From assembly GCF_002250565.1 (NCBI RefSeq), contig NZ_NMVJ01000006.1, positions 248,001 to 312,000 of the forward strand: a stretch of DNA of 64,000 nucleotides, written 5' to 3'. Positions 48,725 to 57,638 of this stretch are shown here, piece after piece. Positions within the stretch are counted from its first letter, which is position 1, and each line of letters begins with the position of its first letter. The position numbers and the translations under genes are program-made. Source of the stretch: Parenemella sanctibonifatiensis (GTDB lineage Bacteria > Actinomycetota > Actinomycetes > Propionibacteriales > Propionibacteriaceae). Under the pieces are notes generated by a model, which searched no databases, was not told the DNA's origin, and worked only from the letters and a program-made list of their open reading frames with translations.

Positions 48725-49648
48725 ATGTCTGATTCCCCCGTGAATGACCTGCCGGGTGCAGGCGCCGGCGAGCGCAGGATCGGGAGCCGCATCGTCGGCC
48801 CGGGCCACCCCGCTTTCATCACCGCCGAGATCGGCATCAACCACAACGGAGAGCTCGACTATGCGCTGCGACTGATCGATGTCGCCGCCGAAGCCGGCTG
48901 TGACGCGGTCAAGTTCCAGAAGCGCACCAACGAGATCTGTGTGCCTCGCGACCAGTGGGATGTCATGCGTGAGACCCCGTGGGGCAGCATGAAGTACATC
49001 GACTACCGCCACCGCGTCGAGTTCGGCCAGGAGGAGTACGCGGCGATCACCGAGCGTTGCCAGAAGCTGGGCATCGAATGGTTCGCCTCCCCGTGGGACG
49101 TACCCTCGGTCGACTTCCTGGAGGAATTCGACGTCCCGGCCCACAAGGTCGCCTCCGCCTCGCTGACCGACGACGAACTGCTGACCAAGCTGCGCAGCAC
49201 CGGGCGTACGGTCATCCTCTCCACCGGAATGTCGACCCCCGAGCAGATCGCTCACGCCGTCGAGGTGGTGGGCACCGACAACCTGGTGATGTGCCACGCC
49301 ACGTCCACCTACCCGGCGCCGGCGGAGCAGCTCAACCTGCGCATGATCCACACCCTGCAGCGCGAGTTCCCCGAGGTTCCGATTGGCTACTCCGGCCACG
49401 AGACCGGCCTGCAGACCACCGTCGCAGCCGTGGCGCTGGGCGCCCGCTTCATCGAGCGTCACATCACCCTGGACCGGGCGATGTGGGGTTCGGACCAGGC
49501 CGCCTCGGTCGAGCCCGGTGGACTGGAGCGACTGGTGCGCGACATCCGTACCGTCGAGGCCGCGCTGGGTGACGGCGTCAAGAAGGTCTACGACGAGGAG
49601 AAGAAGGCCATGAAGAAGCTGCGCCGCGTCGGCGGTGACGCTGGGTGA
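48725..49648 (+). CDS. neuB: N-acetylneuraminate synthase-family protein lacking the SAF domain
   Basis: 307-aa TIM barrel that would condense phosphoenolpyruvate with ManNAc or a related sugar to a nonulosonic acid. It shows ITAEIGINHNGELDYA (residues 32-47), AVKFQKRTNE, IEWFASPWDVPSVDF, TILSTGM-like ILSTGMSTPEQI, CHATSTYPAP, IGYSGHETGLQT and ERHITLDRAMWGSDQAAS. It ends right after the barrel with a Lys-rich tail, so the C-terminal SAF (antifreeze-like) domain of classical NeuB is absent. ATG 48725 has GAAGGAAG upstream. Overlaps the next gene as GTGA. No neuA or neuC is nearby. Confidence 0.82.
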   Translation: MSDSPVNDLPGAGAGERRIGSRIVGPGHPAFITAEIGINHNGELDYALRLIDVAAEAGCDAVKFQKRTNEICVPRDQWDVMRETPWGSMKYIDYRHRVEFGQEEYAAITERCQKLGIEWFASPWDVPSVDFLEEFDVPAHKVASASLTDDELLTKLRSTGRTVILSTGMSTPEQIAHAVEVVGTDNLVMCHATSTYPAPAEQLNLRMIHTLQREFPEVPIGYSGHETGLQTTVAAVALGARFIERHITLDRAMWGSDQAASVEPGGLERLVRDIRTVEAALGDGVKKVYDEEKKAMKKLRRVGGDAG

Positions 49649-50619
49649 CCAGAGGCCAGGCACTCGCCCTGACCGAAAGCCCCACCCAACTCCTGAACGC
49701 CACCGAATGGTGGTGGCGGCACCAGGACGAGGCCGATCTGCATGCGGTCATCCTCGCTCCGCGGGCCGAACGCACGCGACTCCAGTTGCGCAGCGTGATC
49801 GAGGAACTGCCGGACCAGATCCGGGTCACCTGGGCGGAGGTCCGTGGCCCGAACCGTGCGATCATCCTGCCCCGGGTGCTGCGGCACCTGCGGCGCAGCG
49901 ACACCTTGGTGATCGGTGACCCGTTCTCGGGCATCATCCAGTTCCTGGTCGGCCAGTTCCCGGTCCATCACGACTTGGTCGTGGTGGATGACGGCACGGC
50001 CACGCTGCGCTACATGGAGGTCGTCGCCAGCGGTGGCGAGCTGGTGCGGTGGCACCAACGCAACAAGCCCGGGGCGGTGCGGCGTACGCTCGCCGCCCGC
50101 GCGCTGTCCCGGCTCCGAGAGGCCGATGTGACGCTGTTCACCGCCCTGCAACTGGACGGCAGCGGCATCGAGCCCAACGACTACGCCTGGGTGCGGGAGA
50201 CCTACCCGGAGCCCACGATTCTGCCCGGTGTTGACCTGCTGGGCACCTCGCTGGTGGAGACCGGCGTGATCGATGAGGACAAGTTCCTGATCGGGTTGGC
50301 CAAGCTGGTGCGGGAGCGTGACGTACGCCGCTACTTCCCCCATCGCAAGGAGAGCACCGCGAAGCTCGCCCGCATCGCACGCCTGGGCGTGGAGGTGGTC
50401 CACAAAGCGTTGCCGATCGAGATCTGGGCCCGCCGTGACCCGGTCGCCGGCACGCTGCTGACGTTTCCCTCGACCGTGGTCCACACGCTGCCGCTGGTGC
50501 TGACCGGATCCGGGGTGGACATCGAGATCCAACAGGTCCCCGATGCCTGGTACGTCGCCGGCACCGACGAGTCGGCCAAGGACTTCGTTCGGCGCAGCGC
50601 CGAGCCCGGCTCCGCCTGA
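49645..50619 (+). CDS. putative sialyltransferase-like glycosyltransferase
   Basis: 324 aa, not a family I can name with certainty. Three short motifs in the right order suggest a sialyltransferase-like GT-B enzyme: an acidic-Gly motif ([15 protein letters not shown], about residue 112), an HP-like motif (YFPHRKES, about 230) and a Ser/Thr motif ([15 protein letters not shown], about 272). It is co-translated with the NeuB homologue through a GTGA overlap, as expected for an enzyme using its product. It differs in sequence from the polysialyltransferase-like protein at 44639-45946. Confidence 0.55.
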   Translation: MTRGQALALTESPTQLLNATEWWWRHQDEADLHAVILAPRAERTRLQLRSVIEELPDQIRVTWAEVRGPNRAIILPRVLRHLRRSDTLVIGDPFSGIIQFLVGQFPVHHDLVVVDDGTATLRYMEVVASGGELVRWHQRNKPGAVRRTLAARALSRLREADVTLFTALQLDGSGIEPNDYAWVRETYPEPTILPGVDLLGTSLVETGVIDEDKFLIGLAKLVRERDVRRYFPHRKESTAKLARIARLGVEVVHKALPIEIWARRDPVAGTLLTFPSTVVHTLPLVLTGSGVDIEIQQVPDAWYVAGTDESAKDFVRRSAEPGSA

Positions 50620-50664
50620 GCGCCCGACCGGTGGTGGGGACCGCTGTCAAGCGTCCCGGTCCGG

Positions 50665-50670
50665 TAGGGT
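50665..50670 (+). promoter_or_regulatory. candidate -10 box for leaderless hisA/priA
   Basis: TAGGGT ends 7 nt before the GTG start. There is no ribosome site, and upstream coding sequence ends about 45 nt before. It suggests hisA/priA has gained its own promoter after separation from hisDCBH. Confidence 0.45.
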
Positions 50671-50677
50671 CGCGCGG

Positions 50678-51445
50678 GTGGAAAACTTGACTCTGCTGCC
50701 CGCCGTCGACATCAAGGACGGCCAGGCTGTCCAGCTGGTCCAGGGCGTGGCCGGGACCGAGAAGACCTTCGGTGATCCGCTCCAGGCCGCCCAGCGCTGG
50801 ATCGATGCAGGCGCTGAGTGGATTCACATGGTTGATCTCAATGCGGCCTTCGGTGACGGGGACAATGCTGACCTGATCGCCGCGTTGGCCGAGCAGTTGC
50901 GTGGCCGGGTGAAGCTGGAACTGTCCGGCGGCATCCGTGACGACGCCACCCTGGATCGGGCGCTGGCCACCGGCTGCGCCCGGGTCAACATCGGCACCGC
51001 GGCTCTGGAGTCGCCGCAGTGGTGTGCCGAGATCATCGGCTCCCACGGCGAGCAGATCGCGATCGGGCTGGACGTCCGCGGTGACCGACTTGCCGCCCGC
51101 GGCTGGACGCGTGAGGGTGGCGACCTGCTGGAGACTCTGGCTGCGTTGAACGAGGCCGGCTGCCAGCGGTACGTGGTGACCGACGTTGCCTCCGACGGCA
51201 TGTTGACCGGACCGAACTTGGAGCTGTTGGGGCGGGTCTGTGCCCGGACCGATGCCAAGGTGATCGCCAGTGGCGGCATCTCCTCGCTGGAGGACATTCG
51301 GCGGCTGGCCGGCCTGGTGCCGATCGGGGTTGAAGGTGCGATCATCGGTACGGCGCTGTACGTGGGGAACTTCACCCTCCCCGAAGCACTCGCTGTCGCC
51401 AACCGCGACGACGTGGACTCCGACCAGTCAGGACTTCCGCTGTGA
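50678..51445 (+). CDS. priA: bifunctional phosphoribosyl isomerase A (HisA/TrpF)
   Basis: 255-aa TIM barrel that isomerises ProFAR in histidine synthesis and, in Actinobacteria, also PRA in tryptophan synthesis. It shows [15 protein letters not shown] with catalytic D11, [25 protein letters not shown] and the second catalytic aspartate D169 in [15 protein letters not shown]. The wording matches PriA, and no trpF is present in the trp cluster, which supports dual use. The start is GTG 50678 (MENLTLLP); the longer open frame upstream overlaps the glycosyltransferase. hisF does not follow. Confidence 0.9.
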   Translation: MENLTLLPAVDIKDGQAVQLVQGVAGTEKTFGDPLQAAQRWIDAGAEWIHMVDLNAAFGDGDNADLIAALAEQLRGRVKLELSGGIRDDATLDRALATGCARVNIGTAALESPQWCAEIIGSHGEQIAIGLDVRGDRLAARGWTREGGDLLETLAALNEAGCQRYVVTDVASDGMLTGPNLELLGRVCARTDAKVIASGGISSLEDIRRLAGLVPIGVEGAIIGTALYVGNFTLPEALAVANRDDVDSDQSGLPL

Positions 51446-53841
51446 CCGCTGAGACTTCCCGTCCGCTGACCCCCGACGCCAGCGAAGCCCCCTCGACGCT
51501 GCCCCCGCCGCCCCCGTTGCAGGGCCGGCTCAAGGACCTGCTGGCAGACAAGCACCTGGTGCTGACCGGTGTGACCGGCTTCATCGGCGAGCAGCTGCTG
51601 TGGAAGATCCTCACCGAGCTGCCCACCACGACGACCCACGTGTTGGTGCGACCGAAGGCGGAGCAGACGGCCGAGGACCGGGTCGCGGAGCTGCTGGCCA
51701 AGCCGATCTTCGCCGACGTGGTGCAGGCGGCTGGATCCATCGAGGCGTTGCTGGGGGACCGGGTCCGGGTGCTCAGCGGTGACCTGCCCGACGTGCCGGC
51801 GCTGCCCCCCGAGCTTGACGTGGTGATCCACTGCGCCGGCGACGTCTCCTTCGACCCGCCGGTCGACCATGCCTTCCGCACCAATGTGCTCGGCACCAAG
51901 GCCCTGATGCGAGCGATGCGCGATGCCGTCAGCGACGACTCGGGGAACCTGGTGAAGGTGCCGCACTACCTGCATGTCTCGACCGCCTTCACGGCGGGGC
52001 GGCGCCGGGGTCCGATCCCGGAGTCCAGCCATCCGCACGAGGTCGACTACCAGCACGAGACCGAGGCTGCGCTGCAGCTGGCCGAGGCGACCGAGGACCG
52101 GTCCCGCTCGAGCGAGGTGCTGGTGGAGCTGCGGCGTCGCGCCCAGCGCGACTACCGCCGCGCCGGCTTCCTCACCACCGCCGCGGAGACCGAGCGGCTG
52201 CGTCAGGAGTGGGTCAACGACGAGCTCGTCACCGCCGGCACCGAGCGCGCCCGGTCGCTGGGCTGGACCGATGCGTACACCTTTGCCAAGGCGATGGCGG
52301 AACGCGCCGTCGAGGAACTCGGCGCCGACATCCGGGTCTCGGTGGTCCGCCCCGCGATCGTGGAGTCCTCCCTGAAGCATCCCTTCCCGGGCTGGATCGA
52401 AGGCTTCAAGATGGCCGAGCCGATCATCCTGGCGTACGGCAAGGGGCAGCTCCCGGAGTTTCCGGCTTCCCCGGATGCCGCGATCGACATCGTGCCCTGT
52501 GACCACGTGGTCAACGCGATCATCGCGGTCGCCGCCACCACGCCGGAGATCGGCGAGCCGGAGTACTACCACGTCGCCTCGGGGGCCCGGAATCGGCTGA
52601 CCTATCGCGGCGTGTACGGCCACGTCCAGGCGTACTACCGGGAGCACCCGCTGCGCCCGAACGTGAAGCTGCCGACCTGGAAGTTCCCCGGTGCGACGCC
52701 GGTGGAGCGAGCCCTGAACGTGGGCGAGCGGCTCCAGAAGATTGGCCTGACCGCGCTGCGGGTGGCGCCACGCACCCGCCAGTCGCTGGGGCTGGGCCTC
52801 AAGCTGACCAAGCAGGGGCGCCAGCTCGGCTTCCTGCGCCGCTACCTCGACCTGTACGGGGAATACCTGCGCGCCGAGCTGCACTTCCTCGACGACCGGA
52901 TGCTGGCCCTGCACCGCAACCTGCATCCCGAGGATGTGGAGTCCTTCGGTTTCGACACCGCGAGTTTCGACTGGGCCCATTACATGCAGGAGGTGCACAT
53001 TCCCGCGATCAGTGCACCCGTCCAGGAACGCGACGCGGCGCGTCGTCACGCCGGCAAGCCCTCCACCTGGGTGGAGCTGGCAGACGCGCCGGCGGCGGGC
53101 CAGGCGCCGGTCCTGGCGATCTTCGATCTCGACGGCACCGTGCTGCGCACCAATGTCATCGAGACCTATCTGTGGTCCAAGCTGCCGGATCTGTCGCTGC
53201 TGGGCAAGATGCGCGAGCTGGCCGACCTGACCGTGCGATTGCCGCTGCTGCTGGACACCGAACGCCGCGACCGGGGTGACTTCCTACGGGCGGTCTATCG
53301 CCGGTATGCCGGCACCGACATGGCCGAGTTGGAGGCCTACGTCGATGAGCAGATGGCCCCGCACATCTTGGGCCGGTTGGCCCCGGAGGCGGAGCAGCGG
53401 ATCAAGGAACACCGCGACGCCGGGCACGTCACCGTGCTGCTGACCGGAGCGATCTCGGTCCTCACCCGGCCGCTGGCGCCACTGTTCGACGTGATCTCGG
53501 CTGCCGAGCTCGAGGTCGACGAGGACGGCATCGCCACCGGCTTCCTGAGCCAGCCGGCGCTGGTGGGGGAGTCGCGGGTCGCGTGGCTGCAGCAGCTCGC
53601 CCAGCAGCGCGGCGCGGACCTGGCCGAGTCCAGCGCGTACGCCGACGCGATGGTTGATCTACCGCTGCTGGAGGCGGTGGGTCATCCGGTCGCGGTCAAC
53701 CCGGACCTGGACCTCTTCCTGGCTGCCCAGGATCGCGGCTGGACCACCCAGGAGTGGCATGCGGGATCGCGGATCCCTGCGTGGCGGATGCCGGCCAAGC
53801 CGCGGGCCTCGCTGCTGCGGCGCAAGCCGGCTTATCGCTAG
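51442..53841 (+). CDS. fatty acyl-CoA reductase-like / HAD-IB phosphatase fusion
   Basis: 799 aa in two enzymatic parts. Residues about 35-400 are an extended SDR of the fatty-acyl reductase (NAD_binding_4) type, with [13 protein letters not shown] (43-49 nucleotide loop), [11 protein letters not shown] and the active-site Y279-xxx-K283 in YTFAKAMAE; a FAR C-terminal-like region follows to about 520. Residues about 553-760 are a HAD-IB hydrolase with [11 protein letters not shown] (nucleophile D562, D564), LLTGAIS and [14 protein letters not shown]. It may reduce an acyl chain and dephosphorylate a lipid intermediate, by inference. The GTG overlaps priA by 4 nt. Confidence 0.82.
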   Translation: MTAETSRPLTPDASEAPSTLPPPPPLQGRLKDLLADKHLVLTGVTGFIGEQLLWKILTELPTTTTHVLVRPKAEQTAEDRVAELLAKPIFADVVQAAGSIEALLGDRVRVLSGDLPDVPALPPELDVVIHCAGDVSFDPPVDHAFRTNVLGTKALMRAMRDAVSDDSGNLVKVPHYLHVSTAFTAGRRRGPIPESSHPHEVDYQHETEAALQLAEATEDRSRSSEVLVELRRRAQRDYRRAGFLTTAAETERLRQEWVNDELVTAGTERARSLGWTDAYTFAKAMAERAVEELGADIRVSVVRPAIVESSLKHPFPGWIEGFKMAEPIILAYGKGQLPEFPASPDAAIDIVPCDHVVNAIIAVAATTPEIGEPEYYHVASGARNRLTYRGVYGHVQAYYREHPLRPNVKLPTWKFPGATPVERALNVGERLQKIGLTALRVAPRTRQSLGLGLKLTKQGRQLGFLRRYLDLYGEYLRAELHFLDDRMLALHRNLHPEDVESFGFDTASFDWAHYMQEVHIPAISAPVQERDAARRHAGKPSTWVELADAPAAGQAPVLAIFDLDGTVLRTNVIETYLWSKLPDLSLLGKMRELADLTVRLPLLLDTERRDRGDFLRAVYRRYAGTDMAELEAYVDEQMAPHILGRLAPEAEQRIKEHRDAGHVTVLLTGAISVLTRPLAPLFDVISAAELEVDEDGIATGFLSQPALVGESRVAWLQQLAQQRGADLAESSAYADAMVDLPLLEAVGHPVAVNPDLDLFLAAQDRGWTTQEWHAGSRIPAWRMPAKPRASLLRRKPAYR

Positions 53842-53844
53842 GAT
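53839..53844 (+). promoter_or_regulatory. candidate -10 box for leaderless yebC
   Basis: TAGGAT overlaps the stop codon of the preceding fusion gene and ends 8 nt before the yebC ATG, with no ribosome site between. Confidence 0.4.
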
Positions 53845-53852
53845 CGGTCAAC

Positions 53853-54623
53853 ATGGCTGGTCACTCCAAATGGGCAACGACAAAACACAAGAAGGCTGTC
53901 ATCGACGCCAAGCGCGGCAAGCTGTTTGCCAAGCTGGTCAAGAACGTCGAGGTCGCAGCCAGGCTCGGAGGCGGTGACCCCGCCGGCAACCCGACGCTCT
54001 ACGACGCGATCCAGAAGGCCAAGAAGTCGTCGGTGCCGAATGACAACATCGACCGCGCTGTCAAGCGTGGCTCCGGTGCCGAGGGCGGCGGCGCTGCGTA
54101 CGAGACGCTGATGTACGAGGCGATGGCTCCCGGCGGCGTACCGATCCTGATCGAGTGCCTGACCGACAACCGCAACCGTTCCGCCTCCGACGTGCGGGTG
54201 GCTGTCACCCGCAACGGCGGCACCATGGCCGATGTCGGCTCGGTGTCGCGGATCTTCCAGCGCAAGGGCGTCGTCGTGGTGCCCAAGGAGCAGGAGGGGC
54301 GCGCGGTCAGCGAGGACGACCTGTTGGAGGCGACCTTGGATGCCGGTCCCGAGGACGTCGCCGACAACGGTGAGACCTTCGAGGTGATCAGCGACCCGAA
54401 TGACGTCGTCGAGGTCCGTAAGGCCGTGCAGGCTGCATCCCTTGACTACGACTCCGCCGAGGTCCAGTTCGTCCCGGACTATGACCAGGAAGTGGATGCC
54501 GACATCTTCCAGAAGACCATGCGGATCATCGACGCGTTGGAGGACCTGGATGACGTCCAGAGCGTCTTCAGCAACGTGGCGCCCAACGAAGAGGCCCAGG
54601 CCGCGCTCGCCGAGGAGGACTGA
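53853..54623 (+). CDS. yebC: YebC/PmpR family protein (TACO1 type)
   Basis: 256 aa, DNA-binding regulator or translation factor that relieves ribosome stalling, depending on the branch studied. It begins [20 protein letters not shown] and has [56 protein letters not shown] and the acidic C-terminal part [16 protein letters not shown]. In actinobacteria yebC normally leads straight into ruvC; here a YCII/ECF sigma pair is inserted between them. Confidence 0.94.
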   Translation: MAGHSKWATTKHKKAVIDAKRGKLFAKLVKNVEVAARLGGGDPAGNPTLYDAIQKAKKSSVPNDNIDRAVKRGSGAEGGGAAYETLMYEAMAPGGVPILIECLTDNRNRSASDVRVAVTRNGGTMADVGSVSRIFQRKGVVVVPKEQEGRAVSEDDLLEATLDAGPEDVADNGETFEVISDPNDVVEVRKAVQAASLDYDSAEVQFVPDYDQEVDADIFQKTMRIIDALEDLDDVQSVFSNVAPNEEAQAALAEED

Positions 54624-54638
54624 ACGAAAAGTTTTCGT
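54624..54638. promoter_or_regulatory. palindrome just after yebC
   Basis: ACGAAAA-G-TTTTCGT, a perfect 7-bp inverted repeat, begins right after the yebC stop and is AT-rich against the local GC background. It could be a protein-binding site or part of a terminator (the right arm contains TTTT). Confidence 0.4.
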
Positions 54639-54656
54639 CCCAGATCGGGATTCCGA

Positions 54657-54684
54657 TGTCGATCTGGGGTGAACTCGTTCGTGT
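54657..54684 (+). promoter_or_regulatory. candidate ECF42-type promoter upstream of the YCII/DGPF gene
   Basis: TGTCGA at 54657-54662 resembles the -35 element reported for ECF42 sigma factors, with CGTTC (54676) or CGTGT (54680) at 13 or 17 nt as possible -10. It lies about 50-75 nt before the DGPF-type gene, the usual target of the sigma factor encoded next to it. Confidence 0.4.
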
Positions 54685-54734
54685 AGGGGGTGAAACCTTG
54701 GCAACCGGCCGGGGCCACACCGAAGGAGTACCTC

Positions 54735-55076
54735 ATGACCCAGTACCTGCTCAAGATGATCCAGCCCGTCGGCGGCACCCCTGATCCGGAGGTCCTGCAG
54801 CCGATCATGGCGAAGATGGCCGACCTGCAGCAGCGCCTGACCGATCAGGGCAGTTGGGTCTTCGCCGGCGGTCTGCACCAGCCGGAGGCCGCCAGCGTCG
54901 TCTCGCCTGATGCCGTGGTCACCGACGGCCCGTACGCCGAGGGCCGCGAATTCGTCGGTGGCATCACCATCATCGACGTGCCTGATCTGGATGAGGCGCT
55001 CGGCTGGGCCAAGGAGTACGCCGCCGCCTCGGGGATGGCGATCGAGGTGGCGCCCTTCATCGGAGGTCGGGCCTGA
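54735..55076 (+). CDS. YCII/DGPF-family protein
   Basis: 113 aa with a YCII-like ferredoxin fold: [11 protein letters not shown] at the start, the signature [14 protein letters not shown] (family DGPF variant) and a C-terminal helix-strand. Such proteins are encoded beside ECF42 sigma factors and are their typical targets; biochemical function unsettled. AAGGAG lies 6 nt before the ATG. The stop overlaps the sigma-factor start as CTGA. Confidence 0.88.
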   Translation: MTQYLLKMIQPVGGTPDPEVLQPIMAKMADLQQRLTDQGSWVFAGGLHQPEAASVVSPDAVVTDGPYAEGREFVGGITIIDVPDLDEALGWAKEYAAASGMAIEVAPFIGGRA

Positions 55077-56338
55077 CCGCGGTCACCCCGGAGCGCATCG
55101 CCGCCGTCTTCCGGGAGGAGTACGGCAGATCGGTGGCGGTGCTGACCCGCGTCCTCGGTGACCTTGATCGGGCCGAGGACGCGGTCCAGGCCGCTGTCGA
55201 GATCGCCCTGCAGCGCTGGCCCACCGATGGCCTGCCGGCCAGCCCAGCCGGCTGGCTCATCACCACCGCCCGCCGCCGCGGCATCGACGACCTGCGCCGC
55301 GAGGGCCGTCGACCCGAGAAGGAAGCCGAGGCCGTTCGGCTCGACGACCAGGAACGCCCCGAGGCCGCGCTCGGGGACGCGGCCGATGAATCGGGTCTGT
55401 TGGCTCAGGCGGCGGACGATCAGCTACGGATGATCTTCACCTGCACCCACCCGGCCCTCTCGCCCGCGTCCCAGACCGCGTTGACGCTACGCATGGTGGC
55501 AGGGCTCACGACCGCGGAAGTGGCCCGAGCCCTGCTGTCCAGCGAGACGGCGACCGCACAGCGGCTGGTCCGGGCCAAGGCCAAGATCCGCAACGCCCGG
55601 ATCCCGTTCCGAGTGCCGCCCGATGCGGCACTGGCGGAACGGCTGGACGGGGTGCTGCGGGTGATCGAACTGATCTTCACCGAAGGGTACGCCGCCACCA
55701 GCGGCACCGATCCGATCCGGGAGGACCTGTGTCGGGAGGCGATCCGGCTGGCCCGCACCGTGGTGGCGCTGCTGCCGGAGCAACCCGAAGCAGTCGGCAC
55801 CCTGGCACTGCTGTTGCTGACGCAGGCTCGACAGCCGCAGCGGCTGGACGCCGACGGCGAGCTGGTCCCATTGGATCGCCAGGACCGGGGCCGATGGGAC
55901 CACGAGCTGATCGCCGAGGGCCAAGCCTTGGTCCGCGCCTGCCTGCGTCGCAACCGGCCCGGCCGACACCAGATCGAGGCGGCGATCGCGGCTGTGCATG
56001 CCGACGCGGCCAGCTTTGCCGCCACCGACTGGGACCAGATCGTACGGCTCTATGACCAGCTGAGCGTCCATGATCGGTCCCCGGTGGTGGCGGTGCATCG
56101 AGGCGTGGCGATTGGCCAGCGGGACGGGGCAGCAGCCGGACTGGCAGCCCTGGACGAGATCGCCGACCAGGGCCGGATCGCGAGCTATCCGGTGCATGCC
56201 GCGGCCCGCGCGGATCTGTTGCGCCGCTGTGGGCGTACGGAGCAGGCGCGCGCCGAGTATGACCGGGCGATCATGTTGACGACCAACGAGGCCGAACGCC
56301 GCGACCTGCGACGCCGACGGGATGACGTGGTTGACTGA
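55073..56338 (+). CDS. ECF42-type RNA polymerase sigma factor with C-terminal TPR-like extension, CTG start
   Basis: 421 aa. Sigma region 2 ([20 protein letters not shown], then [14 protein letters not shown]), sigma region 4 ([19 protein letters not shown]) and a long helical extension of about 220 aa with TPR-like pairs ([19 protein letters not shown] near the end) form the ECF42 layout. The best start is CTG 55073: GGAGG lies 6 nt upstream, it overlaps the previous stop as CTGA, and it restores region 2, whose first helix is lost with the first GTG at 55133. No anti-sigma factor is nearby; the extension is thought to regulate this group. Confidence 0.85.
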   Translation: MTAVTPERIAAVFREEYGRSVAVLTRVLGDLDRAEDAVQAAVEIALQRWPTDGLPASPAGWLITTARRRGIDDLRREGRRPEKEAEAVRLDDQERPEAALGDAADESGLLAQAADDQLRMIFTCTHPALSPASQTALTLRMVAGLTTAEVARALLSSETATAQRLVRAKAKIRNARIPFRVPPDAALAERLDGVLRVIELIFTEGYAATSGTDPIREDLCREAIRLARTVVALLPEQPEAVGTLALLLLTQARQPQRLDADGELVPLDRQDRGRWDHELIAEGQALVRACLRRNRPGRHQIEAAIAAVHADAASFAATDWDQIVRLYDQLSVHDRSPVVAVHRGVAIGQRDGAAAGLAALDEIADQGRIASYPVHAAARADLLRRCGRTEQARAEYDRAIMLTTNEAERRDLRRRRDDVVD

Positions 56339-56388
56339 CACGACACGCGACACGCGTCGCAGAGCGCGCCGGTACGCCTGCCGGCCGC

Positions 56389-56410
56389 TAGTATTCGAAC
56401 GTACTTTCCA
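56389..56410 (+). promoter_or_regulatory. candidate promoter and degenerate SOS-box region upstream of ruvC
   Basis: TAGTAT (56389-56394) could be a -10. It abuts TCGAAC-GTAC-TTTCCA (56395-56410), whose left half matches the actinobacterial LexA consensus TCGAAC-N4-GTTCGA and right half only partly. RuvCAB is a DNA-repair operon, so LexA control would make sense. Confidence 0.3.
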
Positions 56411-56477
56411 CTGAGGTGGCGGATGTACACCTGAGCTTCAGTGGCCATAGTCGAGCAGGGGACCGGAGGTGGGGGCG

Positions 56478-57038
56478 ATGCGTGTCCTCGGCATCGACCC
56501 CGGACTGACCAGATGCGGGGTCGGTGTCGTCGAGGGAGCGTTGGGGCGCCCGCCACAGTTGGTCGGCGTGGGCGTGGTGCGGACTGATGCCAGCGAGGAC
56601 ACCTCCATCCGGCTGGTGCGTCTGGAGGCCGCGTTGGAGGAATGGCTCACCGAGCACCGCCCCGATGTGGTCGCGGTGGAACGAGTCTTTGCCCAGCACA
56701 ACGTCCAGACCGTGGTCCCGACCGCGCAAGCCGCTGGCGTGGCGATGTTGGTGGCGGCCCGGGCCGGGATCCCCGTCCATCTGCACACCCCGAGCGAGGC
56801 CAAGGCGGCGCTGACCGGCAGCGGTCGGGCCGACAAGAAGCAGGTGACCGCGATGGTGACCCGCATCCTGCGCCTCGACGCTCCACCCAGGCCGGCCGAC
56901 GCCGCCGACGCCTTGGCGCTGGCCGTCACCCATCTGTGGCGCGGCGGTGCCAACAATCGATATGCCGCTGCCGTCCAGACGGCTCGCACCCAGCAGCGCG
57001 GTATTTCCAAGCAGAACCATCTTCGGGGGAGCGCATGA
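56478..57038 (+). CDS. ruvC: Holliday junction resolvase RuvC
   Basis: 186-aa endonuclease that cuts Holliday junctions. Acidic catalytic residues D7 (VLGIDPGL), E68 ([11 protein letters not shown]), D141 and D144 ([11 protein letters not shown]) are in place. ATG 56478 lies 8 nt after GGAGG. Overlaps ruvA as ATGA. Confidence 0.96.
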   Translation: MRVLGIDPGLTRCGVGVVEGALGRPPQLVGVGVVRTDASEDTSIRLVRLEAALEEWLTEHRPDVVAVERVFAQHNVQTVVPTAQAAGVAMLVAARAGIPVHLHTPSEAKAALTGSGRADKKQVTAMVTRILRLDAPPRPADAADALALAVTHLWRGGANNRYAAAVQTARTQQRGISKQNHLRGSA

Positions 57039-57628
57039 TCAGTCATCTCACCGGCACCGTCACCCACGTTGGTGCCACCCAGGTCGTGATCGACCTCGGC
57101 GGGTTCGGGCTCAGTGTGCAGTGCCCGCCGAACACGACCAGTGAGTTGCGGAGCGGCTCGCGCGCGACGTTGGAGACGTCGCTGGTGGTCCGGGAGGACT
57201 CGCTGACCCTGTTCGGTTTCGCGACCGCGGCCCAACGGGACTGCTTCGAACTGGTCCAGTCCGCCTCCGGCGTGGGGCCGCGGCTCGCCCAGGCGATCGT
57301 CGCCGTTTTCGAACCGGACGACCTCTACCGCGCGCTGAGCGATGAGGACGACGCCGCACTGGCGCGGGTGCCCGGTATCGGCCGGAAGACCGCACAGCGA
57401 CTGATCCTCGAACTCCGCGACAAGGTCACCGTGACCGGCGCCGCGGGGGCCGTCACCCCGGCTGACGACGGTGCCGGTTGGCGTCGCCAGGTCAGCGCCG
57501 GCCTGGAGGGCCTGGGCTGGTCGACCAAGGATGCCGAGACCGCCACCGAGAAGGTCGCCGAGTTGCAGCAGCAGGGTGCCGGCGTACCGGAACTGATGCG
57601 GGCAGCACTGCGCAGCCTCGCGAAGTAG
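57035..57628 (+). CDS. ruvA: Holliday junction DNA helicase subunit RuvA
   Basis: 197-aa junction-binding protein. An OB-fold N-terminus ([24 protein letters not shown]) is followed by two helix-hairpin-helix motifs ([33 protein letters not shown]) and domain III after a flexible linker ([16 protein letters not shown]), which binds RuvB. ATG 57035 overlaps the ruvC stop. Confidence 0.96.
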   Translation: MISHLTGTVTHVGATQVVIDLGGFGLSVQCPPNTTSELRSGSRATLETSLVVREDSLTLFGFATAAQRDCFELVQSASGVGPRLAQAIVAVFEPDDLYRALSDEDDAALARVPGIGRKTAQRLILELRDKVTVTGAAGAVTPADDGAGWRRQVSAGLEGLGWSTKDAETATEKVAELQQQGAGVPELMRAALRSLAK

Positions 57629-57631
57629 GCT
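57626..57631 (+). promoter_or_regulatory. candidate -10 box for leaderless ruvB
   Basis: TAGGCT, which includes the ruvA stop codon, ends 7 nt before the ruvB ATG. No ribosome site lies in the 10-bp gap, so either a leaderless transcript or reinitiation from ruvA is possible. Confidence 0.35.
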
Positions 57632-57638
57632 GCGCCCG

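Noticed and set aside
44639-50619. Glycan cluster as a recent mobile element
   Set aside because: No integrase, transposase, terminal repeats or target-site duplication seen, and base composition does not differ obviously from the neighbours.
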